This document shows positions 10,754 through 21,313 of a stretch of 64,000 bases of DNA, one piece after another. Numbering within the stretch: the stretch's first letter is position 1; each line of letters begins with the position of its first letter. The notes beneath the pieces were generated by a model. The model saw only the letters and a program-made list of their open reading frames with translations, was not told the DNA's origin and ran no database searches. Location of the stretch: the NCBI GenBank assembly GCA_018417955.1, contig JACTVC010000026.1:434001-498000 (forward strand), written 5' to 3'. This stretch comes from Laccaria trichodermophora. Taxonomy: Eukaryota > Basidiomycota > Agaricomycetes > Agaricales > Hydnangiaceae. A program made the position numbers and the translations under genes.

Positions 10754-12103
10754 ATGCCTGCAAAGAAGAAGACCACGCCAGCAAAGTTGAGGAAGCGCCA
10801 AGCGTCAAACGCGGACAAGCAGCCAGTCAAACGCACCCGACGTGGCCAGAACGACGACAACGACGACGACCAAGAAGATCCCGACCAGTGGGCTGACTAC
10901 GAGGAACAGGCCACGGAGACCAAAGGAAGGGCAGGAAAGGGGGGAAAGCGAGGGCGGGCGAGGGCACCTGCCCAAAGGTGCGTATGCCTGCAATCGATGG
11001 CAATCGTCGACGACGATTGCCATCGATCGGGTGCGATCTCCACCCCAATTCGTTCCCCACTAACGATTTCCACAGGAAAACCGCCCAGGACCGCAATCGA
11101 GAGGACACGGCGCTCAAGTCGCCACCCAGGTCCAAGCAAACCCCGTGCGTATCCCCTCCCCCTCCCCCTTTCTTTCTTACATCTCTTTTTTTTTATTTTA
11201 TTTTTATTCTATGTGTATTCTAGTGCCGAGCGCATGCTATCTGCGAGCGGCATCAGTGTCGCACCCCCACGTCGATCCCTTCGCCGCACCGATGCCTCCT
11301 CTGGCCAACAACCCACACCAGTCAACGACGACACCCCTGCTCAGCCCATCCCCGCTTCCACCACCCAATGCCGCCGGGCTGCCAAACCACTTGGTGGCCC
11401 TATTGAAGCAAACAATGAAGGAAACGGACACGACGAAGACAAACCAAACGAAGACCAACAACCAGACAAAGAAGACACCCAGCAGGACGAGGACGGCAAC
11501 CAGGATGACAACCAGGACGACAACCAGGACGACAACCAGGACGACCAGGACGTCGACCAGGCCATCAACACCAAGCGCGCCCACGCCAGCACCAAGCGCG
11601 CCTATGCCAGCACCAACACCGCTACCACCAACACGGCCACGCATCAGTTCGACGACCAGGACGACCAGCACGACGACCAGCCCAACAACACCAAGCGCGC
11701 CCAGGCCAGCACCAAGCGCGCCCAGGCCAGCACCAAGTGCGCCCAGGCCAGCACCAAGCATGCCCACACCAGCGCCAACACCGCTACCACCAACACGGCC
11801 ACGCGTCAGCAAGCCACGCCCACCAACACCAGTACCACCACCCCCAGCACCAACACCGCCCCGCATCAGCGCGATGCGCATGCCAACACAAGCAACACGA
11901 CCCCGCGCCAGCGTGTCCCGCCTGCCAATGTCGACACCAGCACCATCAGCACCGAGGCAGCCACGCATCAGCGTGCCGCGCCCAGCACGCGCACGGTGAT
12001 GGGGAAGCCCAATGCTAATGTAGATAGCCAAGTTAATGCAGGTGCGTCGATGCTACCATGCCACAACACAGTCAGGATGGTGGATACCCCACCACCATCC
12101 TGA
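10754..12103 (+). CDS. Low-complexity acidic/basic repeat protein of the KDZ element
   Basis: From ATG 10754 (MPAKKKTTPAKLRKRQ) the product is a lysine-rich start followed by an acidic tract. Two introns look good: 10978-11075 and 11145-11223 (GTGCGT...CTAG). Their lengths sum to a multiple of three, so the last exon stays in frame. That exon contains NQDD repeated in tandem (about 11501-11550) and repeats of ASTKRAxA, then Thr/Ala-rich sequence to the stop at 12103. No enzyme motif is visible. The N-terminal basic stretch could bind DNA, but that is a guess. The leader region (GTTGCCACGTCGTT near 10645, then a CCACC-rich run) is also present in non-autonomous elements E and G, which links those elements to this one. 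Confidence 0.5.
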   Translation: MPAKKKTTPAKLRKRQASNADKQPVKRTRRGQNDDNDDDQEDPDQWADYEEQATETKGRAGKGGKRGRARAPAQRCVCLQSMAIVDDDCHRSGAISTPIRSPLTISTGKPPRTAIERTRRSSRHPGPSKPRAYPLPLPLSFLHLFFFILFLFYVYSSAERMLSASGISVAPPRRSLRRTDASSGQQPTPVNDDTPAQPIPASTTQCRRAAKPLGGPIEANNEGNGHDEDKPNEDQQPDKEDTQQDEDGNQDDNQDDNQDDNQDDQDVDQAINTKRAHASTKRAYASTNTATTNTATHQFDDQDDQHDDQPNNTKRAQASTKRAQASTKCAQASTKHAHTSANTATTNTATRQQATPTNTSTTTPSTNTAPHQRDAHANTSNTTPRQRVPPANVDTSTISTEAATHQRAAPSTRTVMGKPNANVDSQVNAGASMLPCHNTVRMVDTPPPS

Positions 12104-12401
12104 CTGTGCTCAACATCGGGAGGGTAGGTAACCCATCACCATCCCGATGTTTGAGAAGTTAGGGACTTGTGTTAATCCTTCATCCCTCCTGGTTGAAGAT
12201 TTTTATTTTTATTTTTATTATATATCTTGTATTATTACTACAGCTTGGTACTAAGTAAAAAGGTTTAGATGATTCTCGTGGGCGGCAGCTCAAGTGTGAT
12301 GGCAATCAAAGTCAAGCCCCATCTACACACCAGGATGAAGGTAACCTCTATATCTGTATTTTATTATGTTGTATTCAACTTTGTCAAATACAGATACACT
12401 T

Positions 12402-13684
12402 ATGGCTAGTCCGCCAAAAGGGACAATTCCTGCATATGGGTCATCTCGTTCGACTGGTGGAGTCTTCCGGGGAAGAGCTCTGGGCAATGCCATCAACATT
12501 GGTGATGCTGCTGAAGTCTGGGAGGAGATGGACGTTTTTAGAGAGGGTCTAGCTCAGAAACAAGTTAAGGGAAAGATTCACTTTTATATTTCAAACCTCA
12601 ATCCACCCGATGTGGACATCACCAAGTCCTCTTTCATTGCCAACATCTCTGATATCAGCAAGTGTCAAACCATTCAAGATGTTATTGGTCGTGGATCTCA
12701 AGACTATTCACCCATTTGACGTAAGTTTGCTAAATTTTCTGGTAAATATATATTAATCACTCTACATAGAACCTGCCTATCGCCTCTTCAAATATGAAGA
12801 AGATGGCTGGAGTGTCCAAGGACACTTCGAATCAATCATGAAGCGCAAACCAATGGATGAGGACTATGTAGAGTGGTTGGATGATGAGCAGAACAGAAAG
12901 ATTGTTCGTATTTTGGGTGTAAGTTATTCATAGACTCTCTTTGAATTATTTTAATGAAATGTCTGGTCTCTAGACTACGTTTGATCCTAGTCTCTCAGTT
13001 TCTTTGCCTGGATTTACAGGCCGTCTTGGTTCTAGTATTGGGTCTCGTTCTGTATCTGCACACTCTGGCTCTCGTGCAGGCTCTCGTATTACTTCTGCTG
13101 GACATTCTTCTGTTGAGCAAGGTTCATCTCTAGGGCACTGGTTGATTGGCAAAGACAAATTGTCTCCAGCATTGAGAAAGCGTCTTGTTGAAGAGCTTAA
13201 TCTCAATGCTGCTTATACCAACCGTTCAGCTACAGGCCTGCGCTTTGCCTGGGGACGTTACTTAGAGTGTACTGCAGCTCTTGCTAGGGCCAAAGAAATG
13301 GTGGAAGCTGGAAACTGGCCATCTGACATTCCTGCCTTTACGGAATGGATGGTCATTGAGGTTTTTATTGGGAGGTCAACTTGGTATGCAAACTATGTTC
13401 CAGCCTTTGGAGCAATTGCAGATGAAGAAACAGCCTTTCCTGAAATGAGAGATTGGTTGGATAGTCCACCAGAGCAAGTCCTTCGATCTGACACTGAGCG
13501 TCTTTGGGGGATTAGGGATCAGCTGTCCTTTACTATGGAGGAAATCAAGAAGTGGCAGGAGAATGGTGGGACTTTGGATAAAAATTACAGTCCAACTCCC
13601 AGTCCTGAACCAGATGGGTCATCAAAGGGCAAGGGAAAGGGAAAGGTTAAGGCTCAGGGAAAGTCTCACAGGAAATTGAAGTAG
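12402..13684 (+). pseudogene. KDZ-element accessory gene of unknown function (one frameshift)
   Basis: Exons at 12402-12720, 12770-12918 and 12974-13684 with canonical introns. Exon 1 starts MASPPKGTIPAYGSSRSTGG but shifts frame by one before its donor: the spliced frame needs DLKTIHPFD, then EPAYRLFKYEEDGW. Exon 3 has a Ser/Gly/Arg-rich linker (GSRSVSAHSGSRAGSR), a helical region and a basic tail (GKGKGKVKAQGK). I do not recognise the family. Its place just before the transposase, in the same direction, suggests an element-encoded helper, possibly a DNA-binding partner. The shift could also be a sequencing error. Confidence 0.55.
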
Positions 13685-13851
13685 TAGATTTTTCCTTCTT
13701 TTTTTTTCTTTGTACTTGTAGCTCACTTTTGGACAGTTTTCCTTTTTTTTACAGATTTGCAGTATCTCTTGGCTCTCTTGTTTTCACCATCATATGCACT
13801 TCATTCTCTCTCTTGATAGGCCTTACTTCCACTGTAACTGCTGTACCGTTT

Positions 13852-16210
13852 ATGACAAGGCTGTGTATCATTCTTGCTTTTGTGCCTTTTGTTTCTGCAG
13901 CTCCAAAAACACAGCCATTTCCTAATCTGCCATTCAAGGTTTTCAGTGGATTTGTGGAACAAACATTTGGTTCAGATATATCATTGGCTACAGTGCTTCT
14001 TCTCCTATTTACAATGACTGAAAATCCTGAATTGCTCAGTCTACATGCTCGCCAACAGCATCCAGCCGAGGGTGAAAATAAAACTGTAGCTTCTGGATGG
14101 ATTCGTTCTTTGTCACGAGCTATCATGCACCGATTGAAGGATGATATAAAACTGTGCTTCGTCCTGGAGAATATCGGCCAAAGCAAAATCACCAAGTCAC
14201 TAAATTGTCAGTCAAACTTGACGCATTTGCAAACTTATTGAATCTAACCCCATATGACCATCAGGGAAAGTTCAAAGAGAGATTGCAGCCAGTTTCCTAT
14301 ATTGCAATTCAAGCAGTTCATGCTATTTGTCCTGACAGCATTACTTGTGTTGATCAACGGTGTGCATCTAGAGCCCTTTTGCAAACAACCAGACCAAGAG
14401 ATATCCCATTGGTTACCTTAATCAAAGACAATATTTCTTATGAGGATGTTCCTGTTTTAACAGGCAAATGTATGCAATGTAGTGCTGTCTATTATGCAGA
14501 TCATGAGCGCTTTAAAGACAGCTATGGTTCTTGGAGCAAATGCTATTTAAATTCTGCACGATTTCTCAAGATAGGACAGTCTATTTGGGTTGACAGAAAT
14601 TTTACACATTCTGTTCTTAGTGGAATGTATAATTTCCATGCATCAGCCTCTGCATATACACAGCATTGGAATGACTGTGCTTCAGTTACTGACTCCAAGG
14701 TCCAAGTTACCAGGCGTCATATTTGGCAAGCTTTTGTTCAGGAATCAATCAGAACAATTGCAAGTGTGAATAGCAATAATTTGGAGTTGCCTGAAAACTT
14801 GAACATTGAAGAAGTTACCCAGCAGGCATTTAAGGAGTTAGGAAATGGAGGAGTAATAGAGCCAGGAAAAGAGCATTCATGTTCTAAGTGCTGTCAACCA
14901 TATAAAGACACTGCAGATTTTATGGCCAATGAAGATCCTGCAGCAGTAATAGGAGCAGATGAAAATTCTACTGTACCTGTTTTAACAGGAGAATATGCAA
15001 ATTTATCTGCACAAGATACTACAAGAGAGAGACAAGCAGCCCAATTAAGGGCAAACAATCTCAATAATGCTGATCCTAATGCTATGGATGTCAGTGATGA
15101 TGATGCTGATTGTTCAATGATTATATTGGATGGTGTTGTGATGGGCCCTCAGGTAATTAAACTTACTTGGTCTTCAAGAGACTGGATGCTAACTTTTTTT
15201 CTAGCACTGTGCAGCAGAAGGATGTATTAAAGACTTGCAAAATACAAGAGGGGGTGCATTTTGTGAGGAACATGAACAAGAATATGGGAATAAATGCCGT
15301 ATCCGTGGCTGCCCTCGAGATAGGGTTGAAAATACACTGGCATGCCGCTCTCACCAAGCAGAGTGGAAGAAATACAAACTTGATCACAGTCGTGCAAGCT
15401 TGCTTGGAGTAAAAAGGATGTTACAAAGGCCAGAAGAAAGAAATGCTTGGGAGCCTGGTCTCCGCCGAACTGTTCAGCCCCATGATGCTGATGATGATGT
15501 TATAATTCCATGAAACAATTATTTTGGAGCAGCCAGATTTTATTGTGTTGAAACAATTACAGCACCATGTGGTGTTGTAATTGCATGGGTTAAATTTGAC
15601 AGAGCTGAGTCTCCAACCAACATTCTTAATTGGTTAGAGAAAATATATCCTACTGAGGAATCTCGACCACACTACATTTGCATTGATAAAGCTTGTCGAG
15701 TACTTAGAACAGCCATTGCAAATGGAAGCTGGGATAGATGGAAGAAAACCACACGTTTCATTGTTGACTCTTACCATTATATCAATCATCGCACATTGGA
15801 TTATTTGTGCCAGAAATGGTGTAACCCAGGTCCATTAAATGGTTCTGCTCCAAATCTTGTCAAAGTTGCTCATGATAAGAATGGTCGACCATATCTTCAA
15901 TGGGCATTTAATACACAGGTATGCATTATCCATTTCTATTAATTTTAATTTGATTTGACTGACTCAATTTTAGGCATGTGAACAATTGAATTCTTGGCTT
16001 GGAGGATTTGAGTCCATTCTCAAACGAATGAAAACTGGAAATTTTAATTGGTTTTTGCATACCATGCTTTTCTATCACACTCAGCATGTTATTCAAAAGC
16101 AAGGACAGCGGGAAGAGCCTCATCAAATCATTCAAATTAATGATGATGAGGATGATGACAGTGGAGAAATTATTATAGAGAGACATTGGGATGTGGAAGA
16201 TGATGACTAA
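13852..16210 (+). pseudogene. KDZ transposase with CxC5- and CxC6-type zinc ribbons
   Basis: Begins MTRLCIILAFVPFVSAAPK (ATG 13852). The frame slips by one base in an A-run near 14145 and continues as TVLRPGEYRPKQNH. Zinc-binding Cys pairs follow: CVDQRC...GKCMQC (CxC5 type), a SCSKCC segment, and after the intron 15153-15204 a CxC6-type cluster (HCAAEGCIKD, FCEEHEQEYGNKC, GCPRDRVENTLACRSH). The DDE part reads FYCVETITAPCGVVIAW, ICIDKACRVLRTAI and FIVDSYHYINHRTLDYLC; after the intron 15919-15973 comes ACEQLNSWLGGFESILKRM. A TGA at 15511-15513 interrupts the frame just before the DDE domain. KDZ transposases are abundant in Agaricomycetes and often linked to TET/JBP genes (Iyer and colleagues). 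This copy has two lesions. Confidence 0.75.
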
Positions 16211-16500
16211 AGTGGTGTAATATATAGTATTGGATGTATTGTATAGTATTGGAGTGAATGTTTTTTTAAAAAAACTAAACTTAAACTTTGTTGATCAATT
16301 AGAACCATTGAGACAGTCTAAAATGAAAATGAGTGTAGGCCACCTGAAATCTGGTGGAGTCCAGACAGAGTCTATGCGGACTCCAGATGGACTCCACATG
16401 GATAACCATGAAATATGTAGCTTTGATTGTATTGTAGGTGGAGTCCATCTGGAGTCCATCTGGAGTCCAACCGGAATGTGTGGAGGAGTGTAAAGTACAC

Positions 16501-16707
16501 TCACAGCACATACTGCTGCCAACTCCAAGGCCTTAGTCCTATGTTCAGACTCGATGCATGTGCACTTTTAGTCTACTGAACTGGGTATGTTCAAAGACTC
16601 TTATATCATTGCAACTTGTATATAGTGTATGTACAGAGAAGACCATTTTAAACAGTAAAATCGCAAAAATCAGATTTTATACAGTTGAATACTTTTCACC
16701 CATATCA
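16501..16707 (-). repeat. Gypsy-1 3' LTR, partial (cut by the KDZ element)
   Basis: Reverse complement starts TGATATGGGTGAAAAG and matches the 5' LTR at 34155 over about 207 bp with about five differences by eye, two of them CpG to TpG. It breaks off at the KDZ end at 16500; the remaining roughly 1.5 kb of the LTR is missing. Confidence 0.85.
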
Positions 16708-16722
16708 TCTCCCCCTCACTTT
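16708..16722 (-). other. Polypurine tract of Gypsy-1
   Basis: On the minus strand AAAGTGAGGGGGAGA directly abuts the TG of the LTR, as required for plus-strand DNA priming. This fixes the 3' end of the element's internal region and places the two antisense genes inside it. 16723-17067 shows nothing else recognisable. Confidence 0.8.
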
Positions 16723-17067
16723 GATACTGACTGTCCCTGGTCATTGCAAGATCCCTCTGAGGACATATTATCTCTTGGACTTTGTCTTATGGCTCACACG
16801 GTTTTCTATTCTAGCGACAGATCGCCAAGTCTCATCAGGGTTAACTGACATGTTTTTGACATTTTCTGAACCTGTCAATGTCTGCCACACTGACACCTCT
16901 CCGTTTCTATGTCGTCTCTCATGCCTGTCAAAACAAGGAACCTTGAAAAGCTATTTTTAGCACAAACACCCAATAAACTTTTCAGAAGTTGCGGGATCCT
17001 CAGGCAACCGCAACAAATCGACACAGTATTTTCCAGAAAGACATGGTGCCAATATATTTCTTTTACA

Positions 17068-17075
17068 TATATAAG
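17068..17075 (+). promoter_or_regulatory. TATA box of antisense gene 1
   Basis: TATATAAG lies 72 bp before the ATG at 17140. The next gene has the same arrangement (TATAAAAG 79 bp before its ATG), which supports real promoters inside the retroelement. Confidence 0.55.
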
Positions 17076-17139
17076 ACTGTCTTTTCTGTCAATTCCTGTC
17101 TGCCTTCAATCCCCAAGTCCCTTCCTTCATCACTTCATC

Positions 17140-19203
17140 ATGTCTATCTCCAAGTTCAACTTCGTCGGTTCTGATCACACGCTGGCCACCTTCGACATGG
17201 CGCACACTTTATTCTCTGCGCCAGGTTATGCCAAGCTTGAGTCTGATGTCATCGTCGAGCTCCTTAATGCAGCTCAACCCCACCTCATAAGTTTCTCTCT
17301 TTTTCTTTTCTTTTTATGAAGCTAAAACGTCTATTTTCTAGCTTGAGTACATCTGTGTCACCATTGACGGTGTTCCAGAGACCGAGTGCGATGTCTGACT
17401 TGACAAAACACTCTTCAACGCCCAACTCAGGGTTGACGCGGACTCTGTCGATCCTGACTGGGAGGTCTGGATGCTCGAAGGGCCAAGCAATGGTGGTGAA
17501 TACCCTGAAGTACGTATTTTCCGGTGTTTTATCATTTCTTATTCTAATTCATATTTTCTAAGATGAATGTTTCACTGAGGCATTCCTTGCGACCCTCACT
17601 ATCCCAGATGACCCACCTGCTGAAGTGGGGATGGCTGAGGCTGCCCCTGCTGAGGTCACCAAAGAAGACGGTCTTCTGCCTATCGAGGATCCCATGGAGA
17701 TTGCCACCGCCGCCCCTCTTGTGGAAGCCACTGTTGAAGAGGTCATACCCGAGGCTATGGTCATTGAAGAAGACCATTTGCCTCCTCCAGTAAGTCATTT
17801 TTCTATTTTTCTCTGACTTTTTATTTTTCTAATAGCCATCTTGTTTTCTTTTTCAGAAACGCCACAAGTCCCTCAATCGGGCTTATACCACAATATCCCC
17901 TGCCAACTCGACTAGGTCTGCGGCACCTGTTATACCAATTCCAGCTGCTCAGGTTCTTGCGCCACCACGCCTCAACATCCCTGAGGTCATCATGCACACA
18001 CACCGCCCCAAAAGCGAACGCCAGGCCAAAATGGAGGCCATCACGTGTACCAGTCACGTTCTCACGTCGACGAGTGCACCTTGAAAAACCAACAAGCACA
18101 AACGGGTGGATGAGGCTGAGGCTGAGGAGGAGGGCGAATCAGAGCAATCTGTTGCTTCATCGCCTCCACCTGTTGTAAAGCTAAAGCAAGGTCATCCTCG
18201 TAAAACTGGTAAGTCCTTCTTCTATTGTCTTTTTCTTCTTTCTTACTTGTCAATTTTCTAGAATCTCGGGGTTTTGCTCCCGCAATTGCATATGACAAGA
18301 AAAGACTCCATAAGTCCCATGTTTCTTAATTTTTCAATTGAACTTATATTTTGTATAGTCCCTCCTCACCAACATTTCACTAACTTTGGTGAAATGCCTC
18401 CGGCAGAGGAACTTCTCCAAGATCATGTTTTTGTAAGTTCATTTCTTCTTATTTATTTCAGTTTTTCTTCTAATTTTTACTTTCTGATAGATCCCCGAAC
18501 CGTGCGTGCAATGCACAATCGGCAAAAACTCAAAGGAGGAAAAATGCGTCTTTTTAGGCTGGGGTTTGCCCTGTTTGCCTTGCGAAAAGTCGCATTTTCC
18601 TGCCTGCGAGTACAACCTCGACCCTATTCCTCGGGGTCAGGTGCGCAATCAGTTGGGTCATCGCACTACCCGCCTATCGCCCGAGAGTAAGTTTTTCAGT
18701 TGTTTTATCCATTTTATCTTATTAAAATCCGTCTTTTTATCTTAGAAATTGCCAATCTCATTGGAAACGCGGTCCACGACCAACGGATCATCAAATCACT
18801 CGAAGCCGTTGTCACCACTCTTCGCTATCGTTGAGATGCCCAAATGCATCAAGCTGCCAATGCCATCTTCAATCTCGTGGCACTCGATGGGGAGGAGGGA
18901 TTAATCAGTTCAGTCTTTCGTAATGCGGAAGAACGCAACCATTATCTCCCTTACTTCATCTCGCTTGTTGGCAAGCTTTCTGAGGACAATGCTCCCTTGG
19001 ACGAGGAAGATACGCTGGCCACCCTCGCTACCTACATGCAACACGCCTGCCCTCGCCTTCCACGATGCGGACTTTCTACCCAGACTATTCAGATGAATGA
19101 AGACGACGATTTGGCTGAACAGGGAGAGGACAGTGAGGAGGAAGACCAGCTGTTGGATGACAAGGACCCTGTACAGGAGGGCCGTCCCACTAGTAGTCCT
19201 TAA
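17140..19203 (+). pseudogene. Gypsy-1 antisense gene 1, Zn2Cys6-like cluster protein (three TGA codons)
   Basis: Starts MSISKFNFVGSDHTLATFDM. Short GT-AG introns separate exons reading YICVTIDGVPETECDV-TGA-LDKTLF, an acidic Ala/Glu/Pro-rich region, a Lys-rich region ending KLKQGHPRKT, and a cysteine cluster (CVQC, then KCVFLGWGLPCLPC, then C after seven residues; spacing C-x2-C-x10-C-x8-C-x2-C-x7-C). That resembles the fungal Zn2Cys6 DNA-binding cluster with a longer first loop. The helical C-terminus (QMHQAANAIFNLVALDGEEG) ends in an acidic tail. In-frame TGAs are at 17396, 18082 and 18832; the frame resumes after each. The exon border near 18310 is unclear. It lies between PPT and pol on the strand opposite to Gypsy-1, so it is an element-borne gene, perhaps a regulator. 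Function unknown. Confidence 0.6.
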
Positions 19204-19674
19204 GCGCCGCTTCGTATTTCATGCATTTTTATCGGATTTTCTTCATATCATTTATCTTGCAGTATCTTGGTAGTTTTATCTTGTGTATTTAGATAAAACT
19301 TAATCTTCTTGTTCTCTCTGTGTGATTTTAAGAGCTAGCTTGTCAAATTTTCGACTTAGGCTCAGTTGAAATCCATTTCTAAGTTCATTTCACAGAAATA
19401 AAATCACAAAATGTCATATTTTGGTCTCAGAAGGTATATTTTGTGTTCTTTAATATACCCTGACCCTCCCCCTTACTTTTAAAATCAACTGTCCTCAGTT
19501 GTGTTTCCAAGCATATGGAGGCCATCATCAGTGATGGCTAAATCTATTTATAAATCACAGAAGTCCGGTTCCCTTCATCCAAGATCCTAGATGAATAGGG
19601 GTTTCATTCCTCATTATTTCATTATTCAATCCAAGTCCAAGCACGTCAACAGGGGCACGAGAAGGTGGAAGTGC
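19204..19674. other. Intergenic region between the two antisense genes
   Basis: AT-rich, with no open frame of note. It must contain the 3' end of antisense gene 1 and the upstream promoter region of gene 2. Nothing else is recognised. Confidence 0.5.
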
Positions 19675-19682
19675 TATAAAAG
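19675..19682 (+). promoter_or_regulatory. TATA box of antisense gene 2
   Basis: TATAAAAG, 79 bp upstream of the ATG at 19754. Confidence 0.6.
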
Positions 19683-19753
19683 ACTGAGAAAAAGTCGCAG
19701 AAAATTCAGAACAAATTTTCCAACCCATTTCATCCACTCAAGCATCTCTTAAC

Positions 19754-21110
19754 ATGTCAACTCCTGCTCCTCTCGCTGCTACCCTTGTTATTCGCGACAA
19801 GATCAATGAGGCGTTCAAAAGCTATGTCGACGTGAAAGGCAAATTTGCCCAAGCGGTGATGCTTAGCATGCTCGGTGCTACTGCTGGCTTTTGTGTGCGT
19901 CTTTGATGTTATTTTTCTGCGGTATATGTGCTGACTATATATTTTTCCATTGTGGATAGCACCAACTTGTCACTAGTGGCGATCCAGCTATCTTCACTGA
20001 TCACAACCTCTCAGAGCCTGTGTTCATCGTCTGTCAGGAGTATAATGCTCTTAATGACTCAAACAAGGCAGTTACTGATCCGGCTGGTTTCAACATCGTC
20101 CGGGACTTCTGCAAGAAGGTCCAGCTCATCTGGGATGCTACCAATGCTCAGAAGCATGGTGCAGCCGATGTCGCTGCTGCACTACTTGATGTCAAGCCCA
20201 AAGTCCGTTCACTCTTATTTTATCTCCATCTTTTAATAATTAAACACTTTTCTGCCTAGCCCCGCCCTCGCAAGGCTGTCAAATCCAAGGCTACCGTCAA
20301 TGCAAGGACAACGACGATATCGAGATCGTCAGCGATGTCGATGTCACTATGGGTGCATCTGACAGACCCATTACTGCCGCCTCTGGATCTGATGCAGTGC
20401 ATATTACATTATTTATTAGGTCTTATCAATTCATTTACTTGTTCATTTGCTCAGATGACCATTGACAATCTCTTTAATGGAGATGTCGAAGCAAGGTTAT
20501 CTACCAAGGACAAAGGCAAGAAACGCACTATGCCCAAGGTAGGAAATAACACCACTTTTTATTCGTAATAACCACTGACACATATGAATATCTTTCCTTC
20601 CAGGCAGTGTTCAAGCGCGCAGAGACGGTGTGTATTCCTTATGCCGCAGTCACTGGCATGGACACTGAAAACTGGATTTATTCAAAGGCTGCCACTATTG
20701 AGAGCGGACAGGTTGCATCGTCCAGCAACAAATGCACCAGGACTGAAGTTCCTCACTCCAATGGTCTTATTGACCTTCAGCGTCGTCGAGGTATGCAATT
20801 TCTCACTTTTTCTGAATAAAACTCCAAGTTTAATTCTTGTCTTTCATTTTCAGGCCATTCCCTCTTGCTTGATAGTTCCATCAAGGATTTCATCATCACA
20901 CGCACCAAGGCCGTTCTTGACAGCCCCATGCCTGGCGAGCCTATGTTGGAATACTATCGTACTGCTGAGATGGACTTGCGCAACCGTGTTATCACTAGTA
21001 TTCAGCACTTGGACTTAGAACTCAAGCTTTATGACGTCCTTCATGCTGAGTATGAGACCATTGCTGACTTACTCAAGGATTATGAGGAAATCGACACATT
21101 CCTTGCTTAA
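19754..21110 (+). CDS. Gypsy-1 antisense gene 2, hypothetical protein
   Basis: ATG 19754 begins MSTPAPLAATLVIRDKINEA. Exons are joined by short introns (the first starts GTGCGT at about 19893, others near 20200, 20400, 20540 and 20790). They continue HQLVTSGDPAIFTDHNLSEP, NIVRDFCKKVQLIWDATNA, a basic linker (KPRPRKAVKSKA), an acidic stretch (DNDDIEIVSDVDVTMG), MTIDNLFNGDVEARL, then a helical C-terminus ending DLLKDYEEIDTFLA. A one-base slip near 20300 separates the basic and acidic parts. No known domain is recognised. It is tail-to-tail with pol (203 bp apart) and inside Gypsy-1, so it is probably a passenger or accessory gene of the retroelement. Unlike gene 1, no in-frame stop was seen. 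Confidence 0.6.
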
Positions 21111-21313
21111 CTAGCTTGAAACACGGACTTTGTAGGGCACCTAGAGTCCTTATGTGATTTGTAGCACATTTAAAATCTAGATGATCTTTCGCATATGTGC
21201 GCCACTACCCAAAGCGTTTTTAGATCTCCATCCAAGGTTGCTTAGCCATGCATCTTAGGACTTGGCACACTCTTTTTCATTTCTGAAGATAAAACTCGGA
21301 CTTAAAATCATAA

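Larger units (their letters stand above)
10201..16500 (+). mobile_element. KDZ-type DNA transposon (three genes) with GGACTCCAG subterminal repeats
   Basis: The left end GAGGACTTTACACTCCTCC at 10201 and the inverted right end (GGAGGAGTGTAAAGTACAC, ending 16500) match closely over about 40 bp. Both then lead into repeats of GGACTCC. Between them lie a tRNA-like module (10494-10571), a low-complexity gene, an accessory gene and a KDZ transposase, all on plus. Left flank is ALG12; right flank is a Gypsy-1 LTR. No target duplication joins the two flanks, so a deletion or recombination has altered one side. The transposase carries a frameshift and a TGA, so this copy is no longer autonomous. Confidence 0.75.

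Noticed and set aside
11145..12031. Alternative open frames on both strands over the KDZ low-complexity gene
   Set aside because: Products of the same tandem repeats; the frame from ATG 10754 has better splice and start support.
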